Source of the DNA: Prescottella defluvii
GTDB taxonomy: Bacteria; Actinomycetota; Actinomycetes; Mycobacteriales; Mycobacteriaceae
DNA length: 64,000 nt
Direction: 5' to 3'
Assembly: GCA_029690005.1 (NCBI GenBank)
Contig: CP121458.1
Coordinates: 5,351,872 to 5,415,871, forward strand
Shown here in pieces: positions 1 to 8,798 of this stretch; position 1 is the first letter of the stretch; each line of letters begins with the position of its first letter. Position numbers and translations under genes: made by a program. A model generated the notes under the pieces. The model saw nothing but the letters and a program-made list of their open reading frames with translations, was not told the origin of the DNA and did not search any database.

Positions 1-208
1 GGAGAGAAGAACGGCACCGGACTTCGATCGAAAGAGCCGGCCTCGACGACACGCCCGATCGCAGAAGCTTGACGCGGCGTGGGCGATTTGCGCGGAACGA
101 AGACAGCGTCCACCACCCACCCCTCGAAGGCGGTGGACGCTGTAACTTACCGAAGGGTAAGGTAAGGGTGTTCGCACGTCAACGCCTCACGGTCGACACA
201 GGACCGGA
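1..208. other. Non-coding upstream region with GGTAAG repeats
   Basis: No convincing gene is seen here. A short inverted repeat CTTACC-GAAG-GGTAAG lies at 146-161 and is followed directly by a second GGTAAG (161-166), about 45 bases before the pseudouridine synthase start. It could be an operator or part of that gene's promoter; the function is inferred from position only. Confidence 0.35.
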
Positions 209-1123
209 ATGCCCGGGTACCGTCGGAACGTGCCAGCTGCTCCACTGCCCGTCCGTGACGGCCTCAACCCGACGCGACTGCGGCTCCCGAACCCGGGCAC
301 GTGGCCGACCGCCCTCGACTATCTCCTCGAGCGGTTCCCGTCCGACCGCACCCGGCTGCTCGAGAAGGTCGCCGCGGGCGAAGTGGTCGACGAACACGGC
401 ACCCCGGTCGGCGCAGCCATGCCGTACCGGCCCAACGGCTTCCTGTACCTCTCCCGCGATCCGCCGGTCGAACCCCGCGTGCCGTTCGAGATCGACGTCC
501 TTCACCGCGACGAGGACCTCCTTGTCGTGGACAAGCCGCACTTCCTCGCCAGCACACCCCGCGGGGCCTACGTCGTCGAGTCGGCACTGGTTCGACTGCG
601 CCGCGACCTCGACCTGCCCGAACTGACTCCCGCACACCGACTGGACCGGATCACCGCCGGCGTCCTCGTGTTCACCGTCCGGCAGCCGGTGCGTCGCGCA
701 TACCAGTCCCTGTTCGACGAGCGCCGCGTCACCAAGGAGTACGAGGCGCTCGCGCCCCACGACGCGACGATTCCACTCCCCCGCACCGTCCGTAGTCGAA
801 TCATCAAGGAGCGCGGGGTCTTACAGGCACGCGAGGTTCCGGGCACCCCGAACGCGGAGAGCCGCATCGAACTCCTCGACGTCCGCGACGGCATCGGGCG
901 GTACCGACTCCTGCCACGCACCGGCAAGACCCACCAATTGCGCGTGCACATGAGCTCCCTCGGCATCCCGATCCTCGGCGACAACTTCTATCCGCGGTTC
1001 TACGACGTCGCCCCCGACGACTATTCGACGCCGCTGCAGCTCCTCGCGCGCAGCATCGAGTTCGACGACCCCCTCACCGGCGTGCGGCGCCGCTTCGACA
1101 GTCGTCGCACGCTCGCGGCCTGA
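209..1123 (+). CDS. RluA-family pseudouridine synthase
   Basis: Predicted RNA pseudouridine synthase of the RluA/RsuA superfamily, which isomerises uridines in rRNA or tRNA; cytoplasmic. The 304-residue protein shows the family's VVDKP motif at about 106-110, the catalytic motif HRLDR at 143-147 (Asp146 the expected nucleophile), and the RTGKTHQLRVH motif near 235. The N-terminal 80 residues may serve as an S4-like RNA-binding region but this is weak. ATG at 209 follows AGGA by about five bases. The downstream SDR is on the same strand after 111 bases and probably has its own start. The exact RNA target cannot be told from sequence. Confidence 0.9.
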   Translation: MPGYRRNVPAAPLPVRDGLNPTRLRLPNPGTWPTALDYLLERFPSDRTRLLEKVAAGEVVDEHGTPVGAAMPYRPNGFLYLSRDPPVEPRVPFEIDVLHRDEDLLVVDKPHFLASTPRGAYVVESALVRLRRDLDLPELTPAHRLDRITAGVLVFTVRQPVRRAYQSLFDERRVTKEYEALAPHDATIPLPRTVRSRIIKERGVLQAREVPGTPNAESRIELLDVRDGIGRYRLLPRTGKTHQLRVHMSSLGIPILGDNFYPRFYDVAPDDYSTPLQLLARSIEFDDPLTGVRRRFDSRRTLAA

Positions 1124-1234
1124 TCGATCCGGTTCTTCCCGCTCCGTGGGCGGAACCCGAACAAAGCAAACCAAGCAAGTGCTAGGTTGCCCGGGAAACC
1201 TCTCGTACGGAACGACCGACCCAGGGAGCACGCA

Positions 1235-2011
1235 GTGAGCACCACATCCTCGAACACGACCCGCGCCACCGCCCTCGTCACGGGCGGGACCGGCGGCATC
1301 GGCGCGGCCGTGGTCCGCCAGCTCGCCGCGCAGGGCCACAACGTGGTCCTCACCTACCGGTCGAACTCCGAGGCCGCCGCGAAACTGGTCTCCGAGGCTG
1401 AAGCGCTCGGGGTCCGCGCGGCCGCCCACTCCGTCGACCTGTGCGACGCCGACCGGCTGGCCGAGCTGGTCGAGACGACCACCCGCGACTTCGGCAACCT
1501 GTCGGTGCTGGTGCACGCCGCCGGCCCGCACATCCCGATGGTGCACCTCTCGCGGGTCGAACCGTCCACGTACGCACAGCATCTGGGCGACGAGGCCACC
1601 GCATTCTTCTCCGTCGTACATGCCTGCCTGCCGGCACTGCGCGCCGCGAAGGGATCCGTCGTCGCAGTCACCACGGCGGCCACCGACCGCTACCCGGTGC
1701 GCGACGGCCTGTCCGCGGGAACCAAGGGAGCGGTCGAGGCGCTCGTACGCGGATTCGCCGCCGAGGAGGGTCGTTACGGCGTCCGCTTCAACGCCGTCGG
1801 CCCCGGCATGCTCACCGACGGGATGGCCGAGCGGCTGATCGACTCGCAGAACCTCGACCAGCGCGCACTCGACGTCACGATGAGCCGAATTCCGTTGCAG
1901 AAGTTCGGGACCGCGGTCGACATCGCCGAGGCCGTGTGCTTCCTCGCGAGCGACAAGGCCGGCTTCGTCACTGGCCAGAAGCTCAACGTCGACGGCGGTT
2001 ACACCGTCTGA
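1235..2011 (+). CDS. SDR-family oxidoreductase lacking the catalytic Tyr
   Basis: Short-chain dehydrogenase/reductase of the FabG-like classical type, 258 residues. The Rossmann motif TGGTGGIG is at about 16-23 and the C-terminal GFVTGQKLNVDGG motif is typical. GTG at 1235 is chosen because AGGGAG precedes it by six bases; an upstream ATG at 1187 has no ribosome site. Odd: where classical SDRs have YxxxK, this protein has S-A-G-T-K, so the catalytic tyrosine is replaced by serine, and the active-site serine segment reads TTAATD. It may be a non-catalytic or atypical SDR. Substrate unknown. Confidence 0.85.
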   Translation: MSTTSSNTTRATALVTGGTGGIGAAVVRQLAAQGHNVVLTYRSNSEAAAKLVSEAEALGVRAAAHSVDLCDADRLAELVETTTRDFGNLSVLVHAAGPHIPMVHLSRVEPSTYAQHLGDEATAFFSVVHACLPALRAAKGSVVAVTTAATDRYPVRDGLSAGTKGAVEALVRGFAAEEGRYGVRFNAVGPGMLTDGMAERLIDSQNLDQRALDVTMSRIPLQKFGTAVDIAEAVCFLASDKAGFVTGQKLNVDGGYTV

Positions 2012-2029
2012 GCCGTCACCGGCTCGAGG

Positions 2030-2599
2030 TCACGCCATGATCATCCGTGCGGCGCCCTCGAGCCGGTCCGCGATGTGGACGTACGAGTCGTAGCCCATGC
2101 CGGCACGCAGGAGCGCGCCCGCATACAGCATCTCGAGGGACTCGAGCAGGTCCTGGTCCGGCGAATCGGAGCCGAGGGCCTCCATGAGGCGCCGCCGGAT
2201 CTCGAGACCGATCCGCGCCCGCAGATGCTCCACGTCGGGATCGCGGCCCAGCAGGGCCGTCGTGACCGCGCCGGCGAGTTCGGGCTCGTCGGACACCAGC
2301 AGTGCGACACTGCGCAGCACCTCGACCACCCGGGTGGTGCGGTCGTCGGACGACTCCTCCCCGTGCGGCATCGCCGAGAGCCGACGCCAGAACACCTCTG
2401 CGACGAGGTGCTCCTTCGACGAGAAGTACGTGTATGCGGTCGCCGGCGCGACCCCTGCCTGCGCCGCCACCAAGCGGACGGTCAGCCCAGCGAAACCCTT
2501 CTCACGGAGTACCTCGACAGCGCAGCGGGTGAGCCGAGACACGGTCTCGGCCTGCTTGCTCGTCAGACGGCGGCGAGTCGATTCGTAGTTGCCAGACAC
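2030..2599 (-). CDS. TetR-family transcriptional regulator
   Basis: TetR repressor of 189 residues. The N-terminal helix-turn-helix reads GFAGLTVRLVAAQAGVAPAT followed by YTYFSSKEHL, the standard TetR DNA-binding end. The C-terminal ligand domain is unassigned. GTG at 2599 is the natural start; longer reading in this frame only runs into the neighbouring gene. It lies 11 bases after the FAD dehydrogenase stop on the same strand, so it is probably the last gene of a three-gene operon (monooxygenase, dehydrogenase, regulator) and may autoregulate it. Confidence 0.88.
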   Translation of the reverse strand: MSGNYESTRRRLTSKQAETVSRLTRCAVEVLREKGFAGLTVRLVAAQAGVAPATAYTYFSSKEHLVAEVFWRRLSAMPHGEESSDDRTTRVVEVLRSVALLVSDEPELAGAVTTALLGRDPDVEHLRARIGLEIRRRLMEALGSDSPDQDLLESLEMLYAGALLRAGMGYDSYVHIADRLEGAARMIMA

Positions 2600-2610
2600 A
2601 TGTCCGGAGG

Positions 2611-4231
2611 CTACGCGACTCCCGTGCCCCGTGAAACGACGGCCCCGGCTCGACGTCCCGAGTACACACAGTCCGAGATCGACAGACCACTGACGTACGA
2701 CTCGGAACAGATGCCCACCGCATTGCGGCCGGCCGCGTACAGGCCGGGGATCGGCGAGCAGTCCTCGCCGGTCACCGCTCCCGTCCACTCGTCGACCGTC
2801 AGCCCGCCGAGCGTGAGCACCGGGCACGGGAAGCCGGCCTGGATGCGGATCGAGCAGTCGATCGCATAGAATGGGCCGTCGACCAGCGGGGTCACGTGCG
2901 CGGGATCCTTGCCCATCGCGTCCGGGCGTCCGGCCCGCCGGTCCTCGTTGTACTGGTCGAGCGTGCGAGCGAGACCCGCCGGATCGATGCCGGTACGCCG
3001 CGCGAGTTCCTCGGCAGTCGCCCCCTTCTTGTGGCCGACGCTGAACAGATAAGTGGTCTGCAGACGCTGGAACCACAGCGTCTGCTCGGGCACCTGCCGC
3101 TTGGCGTCGGCGAGCATCCGGGAGTCGATGACCAGGTACGCCGACACGTCCGTCTGCTCGGCGATGTGCTCGCCGATCTTGGCGCCGTACAGCGTCTCGT
3201 TGCAGATGCGCTCGCCCTCCTTGTTGACGAGCACACCCTCGGTCATCACGATCGGCGGGTTGAAGAACCGCCACGCGGACACCCGCTCCATCCGGTCGGT
3301 CGCACCGCCGACCGACTGTCCCAGACGGATGCCGCTGCCGTCGTCGCCGATCGTGCCCAGTCCCGTGCCGTTGAGGTACCGCGGCGCGTGCTGCTGCAGC
3401 ATCTCCCGGTTGAACACGAAGCCGCCGGCCGCGAGGATCACGCCCTTGCGCGCCCTGTACCGGCGCACCACCGAGTGCCCGGCCTCGATCCGCCGGATCG
3501 GCCCGTCCATGAGCCGGCCGACCGGCCGGTAGTAGAGGTTCCACTTCCGGTTCAGGGACCCGAGCACCCGGTGCACCCGCCGACGGACCGTCGCGCGCGG
3601 ATCCACCTCACGGCACTCGATTCCGATGACGGCGCCGGCGTCGTCGGTGATGAGGGACGTCACGATCGTCTGCCGGCGGACGTCGATCCGACGCTTGCGG
3701 GCCGCCTTCTCGAGCGCCGCGAAGAACACCTTGCCCGAGGTCCCGCGGCCCTTCGTGCGATGCCCACGCGGGGCCGGCTTCGCCGCGTCCTTGTACGGCC
3801 CGGCCAGCTCGTTGCCGGAGTAGTACAGGTAGTAGTCGTTCGTCGGGTACGACGTCTTGCGCGGCGCCATGCTGCCCTCGAACGGGACGCCCAGCGACTC
3901 GAGCCACTGCAGGTTCTCGACGCTGCGATCACAGAAGTCCTCGAGCAGTTCGTCCGACACCACACCCGACGTCTCGAGCTTCAGATACTCGAACATCGCG
4001 GACGGGGTGTCGTAGTCGACGCCGGCCTCCTTCTGCTGCGCCGTCCCCGCCCGCGTAGTAGATGCCGCCGCTGATCGCCGTGGCACCGCCGCCGTCGAAC
4101 CGTTCGACCACCAGCACCTGCGCGCCGTGGTCCGCGGCCTCGATGGCGGCGCTCGCACCGGCCGCACCGAACCCGACGACCACAACGTCGGCCTCGCCAT
4201 CCCAGCGCTCGGATCCGTTGTGCGACTTCAT
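2611..4231 (-). CDS. FAD-dependent dehydrogenase, KstD/fumarate-reductase-like (frameshifted)
   Basis: Flavoprotein of the fumarate reductase/3-ketosteroid-delta1-dehydrogenase family, expected to introduce a double bond in a ring or acyl substrate using FAD. The N-terminus has the dinucleotide fold VVVVGFGAAGASAAIEA and the C-terminus the family's GLYAAGRNAVGICS flavin motif. ATG at 4231 has AGGAG eight bases upstream. The reading frame breaks at 4045-4048, where a run of four C should be five; restoring it gives YYAGGGTAQQKEAG and a continuous protein of about 540 residues. It sits 39 bases after the HsaA-like gene, so the two probably act on one cyclic substrate. Steroid specificity is inference. 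Confidence 0.82.
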
Positions 4232-4270
4232 GTGTTCATCTCCTACTCGATCGGATTGCGGGCGGACGCG

Positions 4271-5446
4271 CTACACCCAGGCGTCCCTGATGTCGTGGCC
4301 CAGTTCGTTGCGCCCGAACAGGACGAGAGTCTGGTGCGGGTCGTTGATGACGTGCGCGCGTCCCGCGTGCGCATCGCGCCAGAAGCGCTGGATCGGGTCA
4401 TGACTCCGCAAGGCGCCGCCGCCGCCGTGATCGAAGAGGCGGTCGATCGCCGCGACCGCCATCCCCGAGGCACTCACCTGGTCACGGCGGGTCTTGACGC
4501 GCAGGGACACCGGTATGCGGCGATCCTCCGATGCCAGGTCGAGCATTTCGGCCAGGTTGCGACTCAACTGGGTCCAGGCGAGTTCGATGTCGCGGGACGA
4601 CTCGGCCATCGCGACGTATGCGAACGGATCGTCCGTCGTCCGCAGCGCGCTCACCGATTCCTGCCGTTCGGCCTGGTGCGCGGCGAAGGCCGCGTATGCG
4701 CCGTCCGCCATCCCGACGAGGGGTGTGGAGATCGCCGTCGAGAACACCGCCGAGAACGGAAGGCGGTACAGCGGAGCGGTATTGACGTCCTGCCCCGGCC
4801 CCCGACACTGCACCGTCGCCGCGAAGCTCAGCGTGCGGTGCTCCGGTACGAACGCGTCCTCGATCACGATGTCGTTGCTGCCCGTGCCGCGGAGGCCGAC
4901 GGTTTCCCACACGTCCTCGACGCGGTAGTCCCGGGCCGGCACCAGGAAGGTCCGGAAATCGATCGGATCACCCGCGTCGTCGACGACGAAACCCCCGACG
5001 AAGACCCAATCCGCGTGCGCGCTACCCGACGAGTAGCTCCACCGCCCGGAGAAGAAGTAGCCGCCGTCCGACGGGGTGGCGCGGCCCATCGGCGCGTACG
5101 CCGACGAGATCAACGTGTCCGGGTTGTCGCCCCAGACCTCCTGCTGGGCGCGGACGTCGAACAGGGCGAGGTGCCAGGGGTGCACCCCTACAACCGACGA
5201 GACCCACCCGGTAGACCCGCAGGCGCTCGCGAGCAGACGCACCGAGGAGTAGAAGTCGGCGGGGTCCGCCTCGAACCCCCCGAAGCGCCGGGGCTGCAGC
5301 AGCCGGAAATGACCGGCCTCGGCGAGCGCCCGCATCGTCTCGACCGACAGTTGCCGGGCTCCCTCCACATCGCGGGCACGACTCCGCACGTCGGGCAGCA
5401 GGCTCGCGACGTCGTCGAGCACGTCCGCCACTCGTCGGTCGCCCAT
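4271..5446 (-). CDS. HsaA-like flavin-dependent monooxygenase, oxygenase component
   Basis: Acyl-CoA-dehydrogenase-fold flavin monooxygenase, 391 residues, close in length and sequence pattern to HsaA (3-HSA hydroxylase of cholesterol catabolism, 394 residues). Shared blocks include ACGSTGWVSSVVGVHPWHLA, VGLRGTGSND, and the C-terminal IQRFWRDAHAGRAHVINDP. HsaA-type enzymes hydroxylate a phenolic ring using reduced flavin from a separate reductase; no reductase gene is next to it. ATG at 5446 is preceded by AGGGGG at good spacing. First gene of the operon with the KstD-like dehydrogenase and a TetR. It may act on a steroid ring intermediate or another phenol. Confidence 0.85.
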   Translation of the reverse strand: MGDRRVADVLDDVASLLPDVRSRARDVEGARQLSVETMRALAEAGHFRLLQPRRFGGFEADPADFYSSVRLLASACGSTGWVSSVVGVHPWHLALFDVRAQQEVWGDNPDTLISSAYAPMGRATPSDGGYFFSGRWSYSSGSAHADWVFVGGFVVDDAGDPIDFRTFLVPARDYRVEDVWETVGLRGTGSNDIVIEDAFVPEHRTLSFAATVQCRGPGQDVNTAPLYRLPFSAVFSTAISTPLVGMADGAYAAFAAHQAERQESVSALRTTDDPFAYVAMAESSRDIELAWTQLSRNLAEMLDLASEDRRIPVSLRVKTRRDQVSASGMAVAAIDRLFDHGGGGALRSHDPIQRFWRDAHAGRAHVINDPHQTLVLFGRNELGHDIRDAWV

Positions 5447-5774
5447 CGAACGCCCCCTATCCCAGCCAGGAGCAACTCTCACGGCCGATTCCGTACCCAC
5501 CCGATCCCACACTGATCTCGATCGTGCAGAGATTAGAACAGGGTGCAGATTTTGTCGATGTCCGAGGAGTTGGCGCCGCGACCACACCGCGGGACATCTC
5601 GCCGTCGAGTTCTCGAAATACACCGTCCGACATCGATAAACAGCCAAACACTCGGCCGGTCCGGGATCTGCATCCGACACCGTGACCGCTCGTACAGGGA
5701 AAGGTGGAATCTGTTCTATTTGTCATCCGCAATCGGGCAGTTCCGGAAGTGCGGGCGCCCTTCGCGTTCTCCCC
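5447..5774. promoter_or_regulatory. Intergenic region with two near-KstR motifs
   Basis: No gene seen. This AT-richer stretch should carry the promoter of the minus-strand HsaA-like operon. Two sequences match the KstR consensus TnnAACnnGTTnnA with one mismatch each: 5534-5547 (GTT read as GGT) and 5705-5718 (AAC read as AAT). With a KstR-like TetR gene immediately beyond, steroid-responsive control is plausible but not shown. Confidence 0.4.
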
Positions 5775-6362
5775 TCACGAGTAGTCGGCGAGAACCAGCC
5801 CGACGACGTCCTCGACGTTGCGTACCGCCCCGGCGTAGCTGATGCGGCCGGAGGTCCACTGGGAGAGCGCCGCGAGCATCGTTCCGTCGATCGCCAGCAA
5901 CGCGACCCGCGCCACGTCGTCCGGCACACCGTCCATCAAGGCGAGCGTCGCGGCATGATTCGCCTCGGCTCGGCATTGCATCGATTCGCGCACATAAGGG
6001 TCGGACGACGCGGCGAGTTCGAGGTCGAGTCGCGCGAAGTGGGGGCCACGCTGGAAGGCCCTCAGCTGCCGCCGGTACAGGACCTGCACGCGGTCGCGGA
6101 CGCTCCGGTCGTCCACCACCCCGGTCTCCCGGGCCCGGGACCGCTCCGCCTCGAGCTTGCGCGACAGGCGATCGTTCCACGCCACCATCGACGCGGCGAG
6201 CAGGTGCAGCTTGGTCGGGAAGTACCGATACAGGGTGCCGAGCGCCACGCGGGACCGATCGGACACCTCGCGCATCTGGATCCGATCCGGCTCCATCTCG
6301 TGCAGCATCGCGATCACCGCGTCGGTGAGCGCGGCACGGCGTTCCCGCTGACCCGCGGTCAT
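5775..6362 (-). CDS. TetR-family regulator, KstR-like
   Basis: TetR repressor of 195 residues. The DNA-binding end reads IQMREVSDRSRVALGTLYRY followed by FPTKLHLL, which resembles KstR, the cholesterol-catabolism repressor, more than generic TetRs. The C-terminal domain is typical in length. ATG at 6362 is preferred over the upstream ATG at 6431 because it begins MTAGQRERR, the usual start of such proteins, with AAGG upstream. It is divergent from the IclR gene and lies downstream of, and on the same strand as, a 267-bp gap containing inverted repeats that may be its operator. Direct orthology to KstR is not claimed. Confidence 0.85.
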   Translation of the reverse strand: MTAGQRERRAALTDAVIAMLHEMEPDRIQMREVSDRSRVALGTLYRYFPTKLHLLAASMVAWNDRLSRKLEAERSRARETGVVDDRSVRDRVQVLYRRQLRAFQRGPHFARLDLELAASSDPYVRESMQCRAEANHAATLALMDGVPDDVARVALLAIDGTMLAALSQWTSGRISYAGAVRNVEDVVGLVLADYS

Positions 6363-6629
6363 GTCCGTGATCGCCTTAGGGGTATCGCAACCAGCTCGCA
6401 CCGCGACCACGATACCCGGCGCCACCGGCACCCGTTCCCGGTGCGCAGCCGACGAGAAATGGAAACGGTATTCTCGTTATCGATGAAAGCCACTTTGTCG
6501 AAGCATGTTTCGAAGACACTTCGTACCGACTGGTAACTCCACCGATCGCCGTTGGGGTTGTTGTGGCGGCGGTGTGGTGGGTATAACCGAAGTGGACCGG
6601 CAGCGACTCCGCCGGGATTGGAGGAGCCG
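6363..6629. promoter_or_regulatory. Divergent promoter region with TetR-type inverted repeat
   Basis: The gap between the minus-strand TetR gene and plus-strand IclR gene has an inverted repeat ACGAGAA/TTCTCGT (6452-6458 and 6471-6477, 12-base spacer), overlapping an AACG/CGTT pair, and two CGAAG copies 12 bases apart (6499-6503, 6511-6515) with CTTCG at 6519-6523. These are candidate binding sites for one or both regulators. Confidence 0.45.
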
Positions 6630-7380
6630 ATGACCGTCATCGACAACGACCTGGACGTCGCGGCCGCTGCCGTGCCGCCGACCATGGCCGAGCGCATAAC
6701 GCTGATTCTCGACCAGTTCGACGGGGCCGGCACCCAGCTCACTGCAGAAGACCTGGTCCAGCTGACCCGGATCCCCGGTCCACCACTCACCGGATTCTCG
6801 ACCAGCTGACCCAGCTGAACTGGCTTCGCCACAACAGGTTCGGGTACCGGCTGGGATGGCGCGCGATCGCACTCGGACGCAGCAACGAGCGCGACGAACT
6901 GCGTGCGGTCGCGGCCCCTCACCTGCACCAACTCCATCTCCGCACCCGACTCATCGCGCACCTGGCCGTCCTCGACGGCCGTGACATCGTGTGGCTGGAC
7001 AAGATCGGCGGGCGGTGCGCCGACACCATCGCGACCCGGGTGGGCGGACGCAGCCGGGCGGACCTGACCACGGAGGGCAAGGCGATGCTCGCGATGCTCC
7101 CCCGGAGCACGTCGACGTACTGTTTCGCGACGTCCTGTCGGCCGCGTCCATGACCGATCTCCACGGCCGGCTCGGACAGATCCGCACGCGCAGCGGCCGG
7201 AACTGGGAGACGGATGCGCGGGGCGTCTCGTCGGCGGCCGCAGCCGTTCGTTCCGGGGAAGGTGATCAGATTCAGCTGAGCTGCGTCTCGCTCCGCGGCC
7301 GGGTGCCCACGGATCAGTTGCGCAGGGTGCTGCCGTTGCTGGCGGGCGTCACCCGGATGATGTCGGAGCGGCTCGAATGA
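6630..7380 (+). CDS. IclR-family regulator (two frameshifts)
   Basis: IclR-type transcriptional regulator, about 250 residues after correction. The N-terminal winged helix reads AERITLILDQFDG and then, in a second frame, STTHRILDQLTQLNWLRHN; the C-terminal ligand domain contains HLAVLDGRDIVWLDKIGG. Two single-base losses break it: near 6777-6780 (GGG read as GG) and in the C run at 7099-7103 (MLPPEHV expected). ATG at 6630 follows GGAGGA. It is divergent from the KstR-like TetR gene. The sibling frameshifts throughout this window argue for sequencing error rather than a pseudogene, but decay cannot be excluded for a dispensable regulator. Confidence 0.75.
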
Positions 7381-7385
7381 GAAAA

Positions 7386-7413
7386 GCCGCCAACGGGACG
7401 AGCCCGTGGCGGC
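7386..7413 (-). terminator. Rho-independent terminator of the tRNA cluster
   Basis: A GC-rich hairpin (arms 7386-7397 and 7403-7413, one bulged A) is followed on the minus strand by TTTTCTC. It ends the minus-strand tRNA transcript and also lies just past the IclR stop, so it may work in both directions. Confidence 0.75.
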
Positions 7414-7440
7414 GAAAAAGAAAAGGCCCGGAGGCCGTGG

Positions 7441-7514
7441 TGGCCAGGGCCGGGATCGAACCGGCGACCTTCCGCTTTTCAGGCGGACGCTCGTACCAAC
7501 TGAGCTACCTGGCC
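7441..7514 (-). tRNA. tRNA-Phe(GAA), copy 1
   Basis: A 74-base cloverleaf on the minus strand: acceptor GGCCAGG/CCTGGCC with discriminator A, T-loop GGTTCGATCCC, anticodon stem CCGC/GCGG with loop CTGAAAA, so anticodon GAA. CCA is not encoded. It is identical to copy 2 at 7704-7777. Confidence 0.97.
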
Positions 7515-7569
7515 GGAAGGCACCCGAACCGAATGCCTATCGCATCGAGACGTTTCCGACTCGATAGAG

Positions 7570-7643
7570 CGACCCTGACGGGACTCGAACCCGCGACCTC
7601 CGCCGTGACAGGGCGGCGCGCTAACCAACTGCGCCACAGGGCC
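7570..7643 (-). tRNA. tRNA-Asp(GTC), copy 1
   Basis: A 74-base cloverleaf on the minus strand: acceptor GGCCCTG pairing with CAGGGTC (one G-U), discriminator G, anticodon stem CCGCC/GGCGG with loop CTGTCAC, so anticodon GTC. Identical to the copy at 7833-7906. Confidence 0.97.
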
Positions 7644-7703
7644 TTGCTGTTACTGCATGTGGAACTGTACTGCATTCACCGAAGCCGAATCGACTTCACG
7701 TGG

Positions 7704-7777
7704 TGGCCAGGGCCGGGATCGAACCGGCGACCTTCCGCTTTTCAGGCGGACGCTCGTACCAACTGAGCTACCTGGCC
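7704..7777 (-). tRNA. tRNA-Phe(GAA), copy 2
   Basis: Second identical tRNA-Phe with loop CTGAAAA, offset by exactly 263 bases from copy 1; part of the tandem Asp-Phe duplication. Confidence 0.97.
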
Positions 7778-7832
7778 GGGCGGCACCCGAACCGAATGCC
7801 TATCGCGCTCCACCGTTTCCGGTGAAGCAAAG

Positions 7833-7906
7833 CGACCCTGACGGGACTCGAACCCGCGACCTCCGCCGTGACAGGGCGGCGCGCTAACCAACTGCGCCAC
7901 AGGGCC
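7833..7906 (-). tRNA. tRNA-Asp(GTC), copy 2
   Basis: Second identical tRNA-Asp, again offset by exactly 263 bases. In transcription order it follows tRNA-Glu, giving Glu-Asp-Phe-Asp-Phe. Confidence 0.97.
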
Positions 7907-7954
7907 TTGCTGTTACTGCTATTAAACTGTACTGCCACTCCAACGAGTGAAGCG

Positions 7955-8027
7955 TACCCCCTACGGGATTCGAACCCGCGCTACCGCCTTGAAAGGGCGG
8001 CGTCCTAGGCCGCTAGACGAAGGGGGC
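7955..8027 (-). tRNA. tRNA-Glu(TTC)
   Basis: A 73-base cloverleaf on the minus strand: acceptor GCCCCCT/AGGGGGT, discriminator A, anticodon stem CCGCC/GGCGG with loop CTTTCAA, so anticodon TTC. It is the first gene of the cluster; Glu-Asp-Phe order is usual in actinobacteria. Confidence 0.97.
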
Positions 8028-8141
8028 CCGCCGAATCACTCCGGCCAGTACCCTCAACGGCGTTCCGTTGGGAGCTTGGATAGCTTAGGGCACCGATTTC
8101 ACAAACCACAAATCGCCTGATCAGAGTCCATAAACGCCCTG

Positions 8142-8798
8142 TCATTCGGGCTCGACGACCGCGGGCGCCGGGGGCCATCCCTCGCGCCGCCACTTCGCCA
8201 GCCACTCGTCCGAGGCCATACCCGCGAGGACCACCTCGAGCGACTCCTCGAAGCGGGCCCGCAGATCGACCTGCTGAGCCGTCAGGTCCGACATGTACCG
8301 CTGGCCGGCGAGACTGGCGGCCAGCACCCGGGTGAACTTCTCGGTGTCGACGCCGTCGTGCACCAGACCCTCACGGCTCGCCCGCTGGATCAGCTCACGC
8401 GCGGAACCGCCCCACACGCGTGCGCCGCCGTTCTGGACGTCCGCATAGAACTCCGGCTCGATGATCAGACGGAACTCGGCCTGGACGATCGCGTCGGACA
8501 GGAACATCCTGGCGACGTCGTCGATGAGCCCGTGCAGAATTTCGAACGGATCGAGGTCGGTCCGGGACATCCACCGATCCGTCACCTCTTTGAACTTCTC
8601 GAGCGCCGCGGCGAGCACCGCGCGCCCGAGCTCCTCCTTCGATTCGAAGTGGAAGTACATCGCGCCCTTGGTCGCGTGCGACCCCTCGAGGATCGCGTTC
8701 ACCGACGCTGCCGCATATCCGCGCTTACCGAACTCGACTGCAGCCGCTTCCACGATCGCAGCGCGGGTCCGACGCGCACGCTCCTGTTGACGTGCCAT
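8142..8798 (-). CDS. TetR-family regulator, gamma-butyrolactone-receptor-like
   Basis: TetR-type regulator of 218 residues whose DNA-binding end (AAVEFGKRGYAAASVNAILE followed by TKGAMYFHFESKEEL) matches the ArpA/ScbR-type autoregulator receptors rather than ordinary TetRs. Such proteins bind small diffusible lactones in Streptomyces; here no AfsA-like synthase is in view, so ligand and target are unknown. ATG at 8798 has GGAGG 11 bases upstream; an earlier ATG at 8855 lacks one. It stands alone between the tRNA cluster and a CorA gene. Confidence 0.82.
   Translation of the reverse strand: MARQQERARRTRAAIVEAAAVEFGKRGYAAASVNAILEGSHATKGAMYFHFESKEELGRAVLAAALEKFKEVTDRWMSRTDLDPFEILHGLIDDVARMFLSDAIVQAEFRLIIEPEFYADVQNGGARVWGGSARELIQRASREGLVHDGVDTEKFTRVLAASLAGQRYMSDLTAQQVDLRARFEESLEVVLAGMASDEWLAKWRREGWPPAPAVVEPE

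Larger units (their letters stand above)
7441..7940. repeat. Tandem 263-bp tRNA-Asp/tRNA-Phe duplication
   Basis: Both tRNA pairs are shifted by exactly 263 bases and the tRNAs are identical. The Phe-to-Asp spacers share GCACCCGAACCGAATGCCTA, and the spacer beyond each Asp starts TTGCTGTTACTGC, then diverges. This indicates an old-enough tandem duplication in which only the tRNAs stayed identical. Confidence 0.85.

Noticed and set aside
4127..5515. 462-codon open frame opposite the HsaA-like gene
   Set aside because: Long antisense frames are expected in GC-rich coding DNA; the minus strand has recognised motifs and a good ribosome site, this one has neither. The same applies to 2896-4074, 31108-32529 and 44600-45964.
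6630..7380. IclR gene as a decayed pseudogene
   Set aside because: Its two breaks are the same single G/C losses seen in purF, pstC and cydC, so decay is not the best explanation.
7377..7887. Open reading through the tRNA cluster on the plus strand (AGIEPATFRFSGG-type translation)
   Set aside because: This is the well-known spurious translation of antisense tRNA sequence; five perfect cloverleaves occupy the stretch.
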